A DNA stretch of 57,077 nucleotides from Pseudocolwellia agarivorans (GTDB lineage Bacteria; Pseudomonadota; Gammaproteobacteria; Enterobacterales; Alteromonadaceae), in NCBI RefSeq assembly GCF_002000085.1, contig NZ_MUZU01000018.1, positions 1 to 57,077 of the forward strand, written 5' to 3'. The position numbers were made by a program, and so were the translations under genes. Below, piece after piece: positions 34,586 through 43,187 of the stretch (position 1 is the first letter of the stretch; the number at the start of each line of letters is the position of its first letter). The notes under the pieces were generated by a model that made no database searches, was not told where the DNA came from, and saw only the letters and a program-made list of their open reading frames with translations.

Positions 34586-34831
34586 ATGAAATTTATTATT
34601 AAAGATGAAATAAAAGAGGTAGAAAACGCGAAGCAAATTTACACCGCAGCTTGTGCGTTTGACCAACATACCAGCTTAGTCGCCAAATCAAATATTAATA
34701 CGTTATTAGCGTCTGAAGAAGGAATAGCCGCGGCTTTTGGTGCAGGTGTTGTTAAAGGAATGGTAAGCGATACAGGTACGTCTTCTCATTCTTCTTTATC
34801 TGGTTTAATGCAGTTATTAATGAAGCTGTAG
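34586..34831 (+). CDS. Small protein of unknown function, last gene of the hemerythrin operon
   Basis: An 81-residue protein without a signal peptide. It has a helical N-terminal half (EVENAKQIYTAACAFD) and a Gly/Ala/Ser-rich C-terminal half (AAAFGAGVVKGMVSDTG). No family is recognised. Its start follows the YqjE-like stop by one base, so it is translationally linked, possibly filling the place YqjK holds in the E. coli yqjCDEK cluster, though no similarity to it is evident. It is bounded by the terminator at 34901. Confidence 0.7.
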   Translation: MKFIIKDEIKEVENAKQIYTAACAFDQHTSLVAKSNINTLLASEEGIAAAFGAGVVKGMVSDTGTSSHSSLSGLMQLLMKL

Positions 34832-34900
34832 CGTTTTAGTTACCACGAATTTTTAACTCAGCACCATTTTTTATAGTGCTTGCGATATCAATAATTAATA

Positions 34901-34936
34901 ACCCAAAAAGCACCAGTAGGTGCTTTTTGGGTTTTT
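34901..34936 (+). terminator. Terminator of the hemerythrin operon
   Basis: ACCCAAAAAGCACC pairs perfectly with GGTGCTTTTTGGGT around the 4-base loop AGTA, followed by TTTT. It ends the four-gene operon that begins with the hemerythrin gene. Confidence 0.93.
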
Positions 34937-35018
34937 ACATTTAATCAATAAGGTTGAATGAACTGGCGTTGATTTGGTGCTTTAGGCGGCGTTTTTACTT
35001 ATCAGTAAATTGAGCCAA

Positions 35019-35801
35019 TTATATGTCTGTTAGGCTTTCATCTTCACGAAGGGTTAGTACTTCATAGCCCGTTTGGGTAACTAAAATTGTGTGTTCCCAT
35101 TGAGCTGAAAGCTTTTTATCATGTGTAACAACTGTCCAACCATCTTTTTTAGTTTTTATTTTTTTTGAACCTTGGTTGATCATGGGTTCAATAGTGAATG
35201 TCATGCCTGCTTCTAATACCAAACCTGAATGCGGTTTTCCATAGTGCAGCACTTGAGGATCTTCGTGCATTTCTTTACCAATACCATGACCGCAATATTC
35301 TCGAACGACGCTATAGCCAGCCGACTCTGCATGTTTTTGAATTGCATAACCAATATCGCCGAGTGTTGCTTTAGGTTTTACTGCTTTAATACCTTTCCAC
35401 ATAGCCTCGTAAGTCGTTTTAACTAAACGTTTAGCTTCTGGGCTTGCTGCACTTAAAATATACATTTTACTTGAGTCACTGATAAAACCATTTTTTTCTA
35501 AGGTGATATCAACATTTAAAATATCTTTTGTTTTCAAAGGGAATTTATCATTGGGAACACCATGGCATACCACATCATTTACAGAGGTATTAAGTGAATA
35601 CTGATAGCCATATTGCCCTTTACTGGCGGGGCGTGCATTTAATTCATTAACAATGTAACTTTCTACTTTAGTGTCAATTTCTAGTGTTGTTATACCTTCA
35701 CAAATAAAGTCATCAAGCATTTTAAATACTTGAGCTAAAAGTCTGCCAGACTCTCTCATGAAATTAATTTCTGCATCAGTTTTTATCATGGTTTTATTCA
35801 T
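35019..35801 (-). CDS. map: Type I methionine aminopeptidase
   Basis: A 260-residue cytosolic enzyme that removes the initiator Met from new proteins using two metal ions. Family segments include VCHGVP with the substrate-binding His, VDITLEKNGFISDSSK where the metal Asp pair would be (the second Asp in the usual DGYxGD is replaced by DSS), EYCGHGIGKEMHEDP and IEPM. The ATG at 35801 overlaps the stop of the ParD-like gene (ATGAATAA), so translation is coupled. The altered first metal site (ISDSSK for YHGDxS) is unusual; activity is likely but not certain. This gene is probably a second, accessory Map; a housekeeping copy would lie elsewhere. Confidence 0.88.
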   Translation of the reverse strand: MNKTMIKTDAEINFMRESGRLLAQVFKMLDDFICEGITTLEIDTKVESYIVNELNARPASKGQYGYQYSLNTSVNDVVCHGVPNDKFPLKTKDILNVDITLEKNGFISDSSKMYILSAASPEAKRLVKTTYEAMWKGIKAVKPKATLGDIGYAIQKHAESAGYSVVREYCGHGIGKEMHEDPQVLHYGKPHSGLVLEAGMTFTIEPMINQGSKKIKTKKDGWTVVTHDKKLSAQWEHTILVTQTGYEVLTLREDESLTDI

Positions 35802-36012
35802 GTAATAACTCTGCAATAGTCAGGTTCTCTTTTAGTAATTGATTTTTAATTATTTCATGAAAGGTGAGTGTTGGGTTTAACTCGGCAAGCATTCCCATTT
35901 TGATCCAAAATTCAGCTTGTGAATTAATAGATCTAGACATTACATTACTCGATTTTCTGATTTCATCATGTAATTCGTCAGATATTTTAACTATTCCCAT
36001 TATGCGTTCCAT
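35794..36012 (-). CDS. ParD-like antitoxin family protein
   Basis: A 72-residue protein resembling ParD-like antitoxins: an N-terminal ribbon-helix-helix (IVKISDELHDEIRKSSNVMSRSINSQAEFWIKMG) and a short helical tail. No toxin gene lies beside it; instead, the next gene, overlapping by 8 bases, is a methionine aminopeptidase. The pair recurs in other Proteobacteria. By its RHH fold it may bind DNA and autoregulate the pair. ATGCGTTCC upstream shows no strong ribosome site. The start could be 36012 or a few codons later (MGIVKISDE). Confidence 0.82.
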   Translation of the reverse strand: MERIMGIVKISDELHDEIRKSSNVMSRSINSQAEFWIKMGMLAELNPTLTFHEIIKNQLLKENLTIAELLHE

Positions 36013-36080
36013 ATATGATTGATATACGAATCATATAATCCATAATAGAAGATGTCAATTCTGACTCCTTGAATATAAAA

Positions 36081-36116
36081 AAGGGTATAAATAGTTATTA
36101 ACCTATTTATACCCTT
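36081..36116 (-). terminator. Terminator of the OmpA-family gene
   Basis: AAGGGTATAAATAG pairs perfectly with CTATTTATACCCTT (36081-36094 and 36103-36116). On the minus strand the stem is followed by TTTTTTATATT, so it ends the gene at 36146. Confidence 0.9.
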
Positions 36117-36145
36117 TGTTCTTATGATTTAGCTGTTTTGTGTAG

Positions 36146-37201
36146 CTATTTTTTAACCACATTTTTGGTTGTTGTTTCTATTTGAGCAACAACACGACGA
36201 TTTGCTTTATGGTCGGCTGCTGTGTTGCCTTGAGAAAGCAGTTGAGTTTCCCCAAAGCCTACTGCACTTAATCGGTTAGCACTAATGTTGAAGTTATTAA
36301 TTAATGCATTTTTTACTGAATAAGCACGTTTTTCTGATAAGGCTAAGTTGTAGTCTGCTTCGCCTGTTGCAGAGGTATGGCCTTCAATAACAACATCGGT
36401 ATTTTTGTATTCTTTCATGAAGTCGGCTAAGCGTTGAATTTCTATCATTGAAGCAGGGCTTAATGCTGCGCTTTCCATAGGAAAATTAACGTTTAATTTA
36501 ATAGATACACTTTCTTCTGCATATAACGTACAGCCTCTAGAATCTACTTTTACGTTTGTTGGTGTGTCTTTACATAGGTCATTTTTGTCAAACACACCAT
36601 CTTTATCGCCGTCTAGTTCTTTTTTCACGACAGGTTGAACATTAGCCGTTTTAACGGGCTTGTCTACTTTTGCTGGCGTGCTTTTTTTGGTGTCGCCAAA
36701 GGCATATTTATAACCCAATTTGAAACCTTGGTCTGTATAGCCATAATCAACATCGCGATATACAACGGCTTCAGTATAAAATGAAGAACGATCACTTAAT
36801 TTGAAGTTATAACCAACACCAACATTAAGGGCGTTGTAGCTTTCAGCATTGTTGAAGCGTTTTACACCAGTAAATAGGTACATGTCAGAGTCTTCAGGTG
36901 TATAAATAGCGTCAACACCGTAACGATTACCATAAGCTTTATCTGTACCGTTAAAAACATCGTAGCGAGTACGAGCAAGTTCTATTCTTACTTTCCAAAA
37001 GTCATTAACGGCTTTTTGTAAGTCAATACCTATTGATTTACCTGCTTCCATTTGTTGCCAGTCTATTGAGCTTTCTTTCGCGGTACTTGATTTAATATAG
37101 TCGCCAAAAACACCTAGCTCCCATGTTTTATCAATGGTTTCATCTGCCATTGCCGAAGTACTTATTATTGCTGTTAAAAGAGATATTTTAAAAAATTTCA
37201 T
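36146..37201 (-). CDS. OmpA-family outer-membrane protein (barrel, TSP3-like linker, OmpA_C)
   Basis: A 351-residue protein. Signal peptide MKFFKISLLTAIISTSAMA, a small beta-barrel (about residues 20-175, alternating strands such as MYLFTGVKRFNNAESYNALN), a Lys/Pro linker, a calcium-type repeat (DKDGVFDKNDLCKDTP..VDSRGC) and a C-terminal OmpA domain (residues about 235-345: VVIEGHTSATGEADYNLALS, KRAYSVKNALI, NRRVVAQIE). The OmpA domain binds peptidoglycan. AAGGA lies before the ATG. A similar repeat-plus-OmpA layout occurs at 49612. Confidence 0.92.
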   Translation of the reverse strand: MKFFKISLLTAIISTSAMADETIDKTWELGVFGDYIKSSTAKESSIDWQQMEAGKSIGIDLQKAVNDFWKVRIELARTRYDVFNGTDKAYGNRYGVDAIYTPEDSDMYLFTGVKRFNNAESYNALNVGVGYNFKLSDRSSFYTEAVVYRDVDYGYTDQGFKLGYKYAFGDTKKSTPAKVDKPVKTANVQPVVKKELDGDKDGVFDKNDLCKDTPTNVKVDSRGCTLYAEESVSIKLNVNFPMESAALSPASMIEIQRLADFMKEYKNTDVVIEGHTSATGEADYNLALSEKRAYSVKNALINNFNISANRLSAVGFGETQLLSQGNTAADHKANRRVVAQIETTTKNVVKK

Positions 37202-37304
37202 ATGATTTCCTTGTATAAAAAAATTGCAGTTGTTTAGTTAAACAAACGACAAGTTATTAAATGCCCATGTTTTTTGTTTGATAATTTGAGTGCTTCGGTA
37301 TTAC

Positions 37305-37880
37305 TTAAAACGTGTATTGCACCGATACACTTGCGTAATCTATTTCGCTATCGAGACTGTCTATATTCGACAGAATGCCGATTTCATCTTCGTCAAAATT
37401 GAAATCAAAGCGGGTGTAATTGACTTTTAAATCCCATCCTTGAGAAATAGCAAATGATGCTCCAGCTCCGTAGAAAAATTCGTTACCATCTGTTGCGCCA
37501 TTTCCGGCAGCGCTATTAATATCAGCGTCCCACCATAAGTATCCTCCATTAACAAATAGGGTGATGTAATCGTTAATAGGTAAACCTAAATTTAAGCCTA
37601 AGGTGTAACCGTCGAGTTCAGTATTTAAGTTGCTGCCGCCATATTTACCGAAATCAATATAGCCGGCTTCTAGTGATACAACTTCGTTAAGTTGAGAGCC
37701 AATGTAAACGTTGTAAGCGTTGTCATCTTCATCAAAATCGTCTTCACCATCTACATTGAGTAATCCATAACCCGCACCAGCGTAAAAACCATGATTATCG
37801 ATAGGGGAGTCGTCGGCAGCATAAGCCGGAATGAAAAATAGAGATGATAAAACTAAAGAGATAATTGATTTATTCTTCAT
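37305..37880 (-). CDS. Outer-membrane beta-barrel protein (OmpA-like transmembrane type)
   Basis: A 191-residue protein with signal peptide (ending FIPAYA/ADD) and eight predicted strands, e.g. HGFYAGAGYGLLNVDG, EFFYGAGASFAISQGWDLKVNYTRF and the terminal DYASVSVQYTF ending in Phe, the barrel assembly signal. Acidic loops (DGEDDFDEDDNAY, DEDEIG) face outward. Unlike the neighbour at 36146 it lacks an OmpA_C domain. It may be a small porin or adhesin-like barrel; ligand unknown. The two barrel genes are about 100 bases apart, on the same strand. Confidence 0.85.
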   Translation of the reverse strand: MKNKSIISLVLSSLFFIPAYAADDSPIDNHGFYAGAGYGLLNVDGEDDFDEDDNAYNVYIGSQLNEVVSLEAGYIDFGKYGGSNLNTELDGYTLGLNLGLPINDYITLFVNGGYLWWDADINSAAGNGATDGNEFFYGAGASFAISQGWDLKVNYTRFDFNFDEDEIGILSNIDSLDSEIDYASVSVQYTF

Positions 37881-38089
37881 AAAATTTTCCTTGTACTGAT
37901 GAATGTTTCATATTGTACAAAGCAAATCATAGGCCAACTAATAAATGCTTAATATTCAGTTGTTTATTGGTTTTAATGTGTTTTGTTTTATAAAGGAAAT
38001 TGTAAAAAAAACAGGGTATAAGTAAATTTTACACTATGGGTCTGAATATAAGTGTTGTTGAAAGTTGCCTTTGTTGTCTTATGAATAGG

Positions 38090-39166
38090 CTATTCACCCG
38101 GCTTTGGTACATTACTACTGTTTGCATTTTCTGCTGCGGTTATATTGTTTGTTCTTTCTATATCGCTATGTTGGGCGGTTATTCCCGTTTGTTTTTTATG
38201 TGGGCTGTATGACAGTGTTGTGAGTAATGGAAAGTGGTCAGATCCTATAGCGGGGAGGCGTTTGATTTTTGATAAAGTGAAGTGTTGGCTATGAAATAAA
38301 TGATCTAAAGGCCAGCGTGCAAATAGGTATGATGTATGGAAAGTATTAAACATACCTCTGCCAATGCGGGGGTCTAATAAGCCACTTATTTTTCTAAAAA
38401 GTCGTGTGGTAGATGACCAAGCAACATCATTTAGGTCTCCTGAAACAACAACAGGCTGTTTGGTTTTAGCAATACTCTCTGCCACCATAATTAACTCAGC
38501 ATCTCGTTGTGACGAACGTTCATTTTCTGTTGGGCTGGGTGGCGCAGGATGGAGAAAATGAGCGCGTATTTTTACGCCATTTCTCAATGTTATTGATGTA
38601 TGTATAGATGGTATTTTATTTTCAACAAGGTACTTAATTTCTTGATCAGCTAGCGGCAGTTTAGAAAAAACATGCATGCCATATAAATTATCTAAAGGGC
38701 AATTAACGGTGTAAGGCATTTCTTGGGTTAATGTACTAAGGGCTTTTTCCCACCATTTATCTGACTCTAAGGTAACAAGCACATCAGGATTATGAAACTT
38801 AACCAATTCAATTAAAGCTCCAGCGTTTCTATTCATCATCAGCACATTGTAGTTAAGGATGGTTAATTGATTTTTGGGGTCGTGTTCTTTTGATGTTTGT
38901 ACTTCTTTTCGCCAAAAGCGTGTGTAAGGTAACACCCACCATAATTGCCAAATTATTGAGAGCATTGTCAGAGTGAAGTATGTAAAAAATAAGGGAGATG
39001 TATTTGGCATAAATAAGACTTGGCTTATTAATAAAATACAGCCACCAATAATAAATTGTAATCGGGGGAAATCAAATATTCTTATAAGCCAATGAGAACA
39101 GCGTAATAAAGGGATAATTGTTGCTGCAATAAATAAAAACGTTAGGGCGGTCAGAAGGCTAGGCAT
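38090..39166 (-). CDS. Endonuclease/exonuclease/phosphatase (EEP) family membrane protein
   Basis: A 358-residue protein. The first 95 residues form three membrane helices (e.g. LLTALTFLFIAATIIPLLRC). The rest is an EEP domain: LTILNYNVLMMNRNAG (metal Asn), VLVTLESDKWW (metal Glu), VVVSGDLNDVAWS (DxN motif) and IGSDHFPLLTTLSY (catalytic SDHxP). The active site probably faces the periplasm and acts on a nucleic acid, phospho-lipid or other phosphodiester. AAGGA lies before the ATG. Substrate unknown. Confidence 0.88.
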   Translation of the reverse strand: MPSLLTALTFLFIAATIIPLLRCSHWLIRIFDFPRLQFIIGGCILLISQVLFMPNTSPLFFTYFTLTMLSIIWQLWWVLPYTRFWRKEVQTSKEHDPKNQLTILNYNVLMMNRNAGALIELVKFHNPDVLVTLESDKWWEKALSTLTQEMPYTVNCPLDNLYGMHVFSKLPLADQEIKYLVENKIPSIHTSITLRNGVKIRAHFLHPAPPSPTENERSSQRDAELIMVAESIAKTKQPVVVSGDLNDVAWSSTTRLFRKISGLLDPRIGRGMFNTFHTSYLFARWPLDHLFHSQHFTLSKIKRLPAIGSDHFPLLTTLSYSPHKKQTGITAQHSDIERTNNITAAENANSSNVPKPGE

Positions 39167-39234
39167 TTTATATCCTTGTTCATTTTATTTGGCTGGTTAT
39201 CTGCTTAATTTATGTTTTTAATAGATAAAATTGG

Positions 39235-39819
39235 TTAAAAAAAACTATTTACACCCCACATAGCTAGAATGATAACCGTTAAAGCAATCATTGTTTTGGT
39301 TTTATGCTTACGGATGAGTTTTTCTGCTTTATCACCCGCGTAATAAACGATTATGGCTAACCCGAAATAACGAATAGATCGGGCAATTGTTGCGGCAATT
39401 AAAAAAAGTGTCAGTGAATATTTAGTAGCACCGGCAGCAAGCATAGCGATTTGAAATGGAACAGGAACAATGCCTAAAGTTATTACAAACCAGAAGCCTT
39501 GGTTTTCCATTTTTTGCTTAACGCCTTCAAACTGTTCTGGCGTTGAAAAAGTATTAATAATCCAATCACCCACGGCATCAAATAGATAATAACCTAAGGC
39601 ATAACCAAATAAGGCGCCAATAATACAACCCAGTGTTGCCATAAGTGCAATAAGCCATAGTTTTTCACGGCGTGCTTGCATTAAAGGCACTAAAATAGCT
39701 TCTAGCGGAATGGGGACTATAGTTGATTCTAAAAAAGATGCTACGGTAAGGCTACTGAGCATATGTTTAGATTTAATGAATTTTTTGGTCTTTTTTTTAA
39801 GCTTTTTTTGAATAGACAT
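39235..39819 (-). CDS. YqaA-type VTT-domain (DedA-like) membrane protein
   Basis: A 194-residue inner-membrane protein of the YqaA branch of the SNARE-associated/DedA group. It begins with a very basic stretch (KKLKKKTKKFIKSK). Typical phrases follow: STIVPIPLEAILVPLM, GCIIGALFGYALGYYLFDAVGDW and GFWFVITLGIVPVPFQIAMLAAGATKYSLTLF, whose re-entrant loops are the VTT signature. Relatives help lipid flipping. GGAAGGG precedes the ATG. Neighbours at 39880 and 38090 lie on the same strand. Confidence 0.9.
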   Translation of the reverse strand: MSIQKKLKKKTKKFIKSKHMLSSLTVASFLESTIVPIPLEAILVPLMQARREKLWLIALMATLGCIIGALFGYALGYYLFDAVGDWIINTFSTPEQFEGVKQKMENQGFWFVITLGIVPVPFQIAMLAAGATKYSLTLFLIAATIARSIRYFGLAIIVYYAGDKAEKLIRKHKTKTMIALTVIILAMWGVNSFF

Positions 39820-39879
39820 AGCCCTTCCTTCATATACCTGTTATCAATAAATAGGCTGAAAACTTTAAAGTTAAGTGTT

Positions 39880-40341
39880 TTAATTAGGCTTGCGGGTTAG
39901 GTGTAAAAAGAGCCCTAATGCAGTTAACAAAAGCGCCGTGGAAGTTATTATGGCTACTGGGTAGTATAGGTTACCTGCGAGATCTAGCTGGCTATATTTT
40001 ATTACCATAATTAGCCCTTCAAGCGATAAAGCAACACAGACCATACCTATAAATCTAGGCATTGTTCTTCTTAACACTGTGATCGCGTCATCTTCTTTTT
40101 TATCTGGCGTATTATTTACATATTCTTTATTAATCACGAGAGCGAGTTCAAATACCGCTAATCCAATGACTCCAGTATTTATACTGTTTAAAAACATTTC
40201 CATAATATCGGAGCCGTTCAATATCGCTGTAGATATATTGACAACTAAAGAAATTAAAATGGCTGCAGCTAACCCTAAAAATATAAAGGTGAATAGGGTG
40301 GCAAAAGTGTTTTTAATAAGTAGGCTGGCTGAATCGTTCAT
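39880..40341 (-). CDS. Unrecognised four-helix inner-membrane protein
   Basis: A 153-residue protein with about four membrane helices: TLFTFIFLGLAAAILISLVV, NTGVIGLAVFELALVI, MPRFIGMVCVALSLEGLIMVI and YYPVAIITSTALLLTALGLFLHL. A charged cytoplasmic loop lies between helices 2 and 3 (NKEYVNNTPDKKEDDAITVLRR). No family is identified with confidence. A terminator at 40398 lies upstream, separating it from the small lipoprotein gene. Confidence 0.75.
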   Translation of the reverse strand: MNDSASLLIKNTFATLFTFIFLGLAAAILISLVVNISTAILNGSDIMEMFLNSINTGVIGLAVFELALVINKEYVNNTPDKKEDDAITVLRRTMPRFIGMVCVALSLEGLIMVIKYSQLDLAGNLYYPVAIITSTALLLTALGLFLHLTRKPN

Positions 40342-40397
40342 GAGTTATATTCCTGTTACTGATCAGGTGTTTGGTATGAACAGTGTGTTTTTAATAA

Positions 40398-40434
40398 AAA
40401 ACACACTATGACCCAAAGGCGATAGTGTGTGTTT
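40398..40434 (-). terminator. Terminator of the small lipoprotein gene
   Basis: AAACACACTAT (about 40399-40409) pairs with ATAGTGTGTGTTT (40422-40434). On the minus strand it is followed by TTTTTATT. It lies just downstream of the gene at 40449. Confidence 0.87.
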
Positions 40435-40448
40435 AGGGGAAGCTAAAA

Positions 40449-40697
40449 TTAACAGTCTTGATCTTTAGCTTTTAAGCCTTCTTTTACATCTTCACAAGCA
40501 TCTTCTACTGCGTTACCAGCATCTGTTGCTGCGTCTTTAATTGAGTCGCCTGCATCTTCTACGGCATTACCTGCGTCAGACATTACTTTGTCAATTTTTT
40601 CGCCGGCGTTTTCAGCTTTGTTATCTGTACAAGCGGTTAAGCCCAAAGCTGCAATAATTGTTAATAATAGTAATGATTTGTTTTTGTTAATAGTCAT
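40449..40697 (-). CDS. Small helical lipoprotein with repeated AGNAVEDAGDSI-type units
   Basis: An 82-residue lipoprotein. The signal peptide ends LGLTACTDN (lipobox LTAC). The mature part repeats DAGNAVEDAGDSIKDAATDAGNAVEDA, an amphipathic Ala/Asp helix with period about 11. Such small acidic helical lipoproteins are often stress-induced. The ATG at 40697 (MTINKNKS) is chosen over 40703 because GGAG is 7 bases before it, against 1-2 bases before the first ATG. The last residues carry two Cys that could form a disulfide. No family name can be given with certainty. Confidence 0.75.
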   Translation of the reverse strand: MTINKNKSLLLLTIIAALGLTACTDNKAENAGEKIDKVMSDAGNAVEDAGDSIKDAATDAGNAVEDACEDVKEGLKAKDQDC

Positions 40698-40747
40698 AGT
40701 CATTCTCCGTTAAAAAATAAAATGGGTATATACAGTTAATACGTTAT

Positions 40748-40924
40748 TTAAGCTTTGGGTGCTTTACCTCGTATAGCATTGGAAATTAATGAGATAACCA
40801 ACAATACGACAAAAATAAAAAATATAATTTTTGCTACACCAGCTGCTGCTCCCGCGATTCCACCAAAACCAAAGATAGCCGCAATAATTGCTATAACAAA
40901 AAAGGTTAATGCCCAACCTAACAT
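40748..40924 (-). CDS. DUF1328 small membrane protein
   Basis: A 58-residue gene read on the minus strand: [20 protein letters not shown], then [20 protein letters not shown] and [18 protein letters not shown]. Two membrane helices joined by a Gly/Ala-rich turn match DUF1328 (YtjA-type). GGAG lies 6 bases before the ATG. It sits about 50 bases upstream of the small lipoprotein gene on the same strand, so the two may share a promoter. Confidence 0.93.
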   Translation of the reverse strand: MLGWALTFFVIAIIAAIFGFGGIAGAAAGVAKIIFFIFVVLLVISLISNAIRGKAPKA

Positions 40925-41119
40925 ATGTTTCTCCTTTTAGATTTGTTAATGAGTGTCTTCAGGTATAGTAATGCGATACTTGTGCCAATGGTTAAGTTGT
41001 TGTTTTGTAGTTGTTTTTATTTTATTGTTGAGGTGATGTGAATATATAGCAGTAAACTTTACAAAGTGAAAATGTATAATTTTCACAATTGAGGTTGATT
41101 GGTGAATGAAGGGGGAGTT

Positions 41120-43144
41120 TTAAGTTATTTGTTTAAGCATAGTTAAGTTAATGGGTTTGAGCAGTGCTTGATCAATCGAGAATTCGGTTAGTACGTCTTG
41201 ACTGATTGCGTTGCCACTAATAATGGTTATTTTACTGTTAGGTGAGAGTATTCGTAGTTGTTTAGACAAGACTAAACCATTAGCGTCGGGGAGGTTGATG
41301 TCTAATAATATTTGGTCGTATTGGTGGTTAGATAGCCCTTCGTTTTGTGTTAAAAGTGTTGTTGCTTCTGCTGCGCTGTGGGCAATACTTGCTTCAATAT
41401 TTAAATTATTGAGGAGTAAGGCGGTAACTTGAGCGGCGTCTTTATCGTCTTCAATAATTAAAAAGTGTTTTGAGGGCGATGCGGCGTTTTCTGTTGTATT
41501 AAATGTATTTTTTGCCGGCTGATTAAGCGGATTTTTTTGCACTCTGGTATTTTTATTACGCGCTAAGCTTTGTGTTAACGATTGATATAGGGCGTGTTTA
41601 TCTACCGGTTTTGCAACTACGTCGTTAAAACCTAAGCTTTTTAGTTCTTGATGTACACCTTTCATTGTTGCTGCGGTAACGGCAATTATTTGTGTAGTTA
41701 TGCCCATTTCACGTAGTTTTAAAATAGTACGTTTACCATCTAAAACAGGCATGTGAATATCCATAAGTATGCTGTTAAAGGGGTTGCCTTGTTCTTGAGC
41801 TTCTAAAATTTTAGTGATGGCATGTTCGCCATTAACGGCAAAGGATGTTTTTAAACCAAACGATCGGCAAATAAAACCAATAAGATTTCGAATATCTTTT
41901 AAGTCGTCAACTATTAATACGTGTCCGGTAATTTGGGGGAAGTTTTCTGTTGTTGCTTGTGAGCGTATTCGGTTAAAAGATAAAGGCGCAACGGTGGTAT
42001 GAGATATATCGCCTAACTCAAGGGTAATAATAAATTTGCTGCCAACATTTTCTGTTGATTCTACCTCTATTGTTCCGCCCATTTGTTTTAATAGTTCACA
42101 ACAAATGGCTAAACCTAAGCCGGCTCCTTCTTCGTTACGTGAAACAATATCCTCCACTTGTTCAAAAGGTTTAAATATTGTGGCAAGTAAATGTGTAGGA
42201 ATGCCAATACCTGTATCGGTAATCGTAAAGTGTAAGGTGTTTTTACTGTTTTTACTGTTGTTACTGTTGTTACGGTCTAACCATATATCGACGGTAACTG
42301 AACCTTTGTCGGTAAACTTTATAGCGTTATGGATAAGGTTAATAAACACTTGTCTTAATCGTATTGCATCAGCATTAATGTGTAGCGGTAGTGGTGTTTT
42401 AGCATTTATTTTTAGTACGATACCTTTATCTTGAGCGGTTACAGACATTAAGGCGTACAAGTCAATAATAAAGTTGTCTAATGCGATATGGGTGTAGTTG
42501 AGTTCAAGCTTATCGGCGGCAATTTTTGAAAGGTCGAGTACGTTATTTAATAAACCTAGTAAATGTTTACCATTGTCTAAAATAGTGCTTAATTCAGCAT
42601 GAATATGGCTGTTTTCTTTATTGAATAATAAGAGCTCGGTATAGCCCAAAATAGAAGTAAGTGGTGTACGTAGTTCATGGCTAAGGTGAGCAACAAATTT
42701 GTCTTTCGATCGACTACGGGTTTCAGCTTTAATACGCTCTAAGCGTTCGTTTTCAATTTCCTTTCGAGACAGCGCATAGCGAATAGCACGATGAAAACGT
42801 GTGGTGTTAAGCTCTGATTTTACAACGTAATCAACAGCCCCAGCATCTAGGGCGTCGTTATCAAGTTGATTGTCAGATTGGCCGGTTAACATAATGATAG
42901 GTATGGTACAGCCGGCATTAATCGCTTGTTTAAGTACGGCTAAGCCATTAATTGAGCCTAATTGATAATCAAGTAGGCAGATGTCGTGCTTATTTTGTTT
43001 AAGTAACTCTAGCGCTTCAACGGAGCTGTCGGTCCATTGAATATCAAACTGGTAAGTTGATACTTGTTGAAGATAATCACTGGTTAATAGGTAATCGTCT
43101 TCGTCGTCTTCTACTAGCAATACGCTTTTTATTGGGTTAGTCAT
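41120..43144 (-). CDS. Hybrid histidine kinase with one N-terminal and two C-terminal receivers
   Basis: A 674-residue soluble protein. Order: receiver 1 (residues 5-125: VLLVEDDEDD, CLLDYQLG, VVKSELN); kinase dimerisation box SHELRTPLTSILGY near 158; ATPase (NLIHNAIKFT, DTGIGIP, GAGLGLAI); receiver 2 (VLIVDDLKD, ILMDIHMP, VAKPVD); receiver 3 (FLIIEDDKDA, ILLDINLPD, LLKPIN). All acceptor Asp and Lys residues are present. No membrane segment or sensory domain is seen, so the N-terminal receiver may take the input. It lies downstream of a CHASE3 kinase and single-domain regulator, suggesting a phosphorelay. Output is probably a c-di-GMP or sigma-54 regulator; none is directly linked. Confidence 0.93.
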   Translation of the reverse strand: MTNPIKSVLLVEDDEDDYLLTSDYLQQVSTYQFDIQWTDSSVEALELLKQNKHDICLLDYQLGSINGLAVLKQAINAGCTIPIIMLTGQSDNQLDNDALDAGAVDYVVKSELNTTRFHRAIRYALSRKEIENERLERIKAETRSRSKDKFVAHLSHELRTPLTSILGYTELLLFNKENSHIHAELSTILDNGKHLLGLLNNVLDLSKIAADKLELNYTHIALDNFIIDLYALMSVTAQDKGIVLKINAKTPLPLHINADAIRLRQVFINLIHNAIKFTDKGSVTVDIWLDRNNSNNSKNSKNTLHFTITDTGIGIPTHLLATIFKPFEQVEDIVSRNEEGAGLGLAICCELLKQMGGTIEVESTENVGSKFIITLELGDISHTTVAPLSFNRIRSQATTENFPQITGHVLIVDDLKDIRNLIGFICRSFGLKTSFAVNGEHAITKILEAQEQGNPFNSILMDIHMPVLDGKRTILKLREMGITTQIIAVTAATMKGVHQELKSLGFNDVVAKPVDKHALYQSLTQSLARNKNTRVQKNPLNQPAKNTFNTTENAASPSKHFLIIEDDKDAAQVTALLLNNLNIEASIAHSAAEATTLLTQNEGLSNHQYDQILLDINLPDANGLVLSKQLRILSPNSKITIISGNAISQDVLTEFSIDQALLKPINLTMLKQIT

Positions 43145-43187
43145 AACTGATCATTATCGCCAAGTGGTTACTTAAATTTTTAATTTA

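Noticed and set aside
35794-36012. A classic toxin-antitoxin module
   Set aside because: No ParE or other toxin gene adjoins the ParD-like gene; the overlapping partner is a methionine aminopeptidase.
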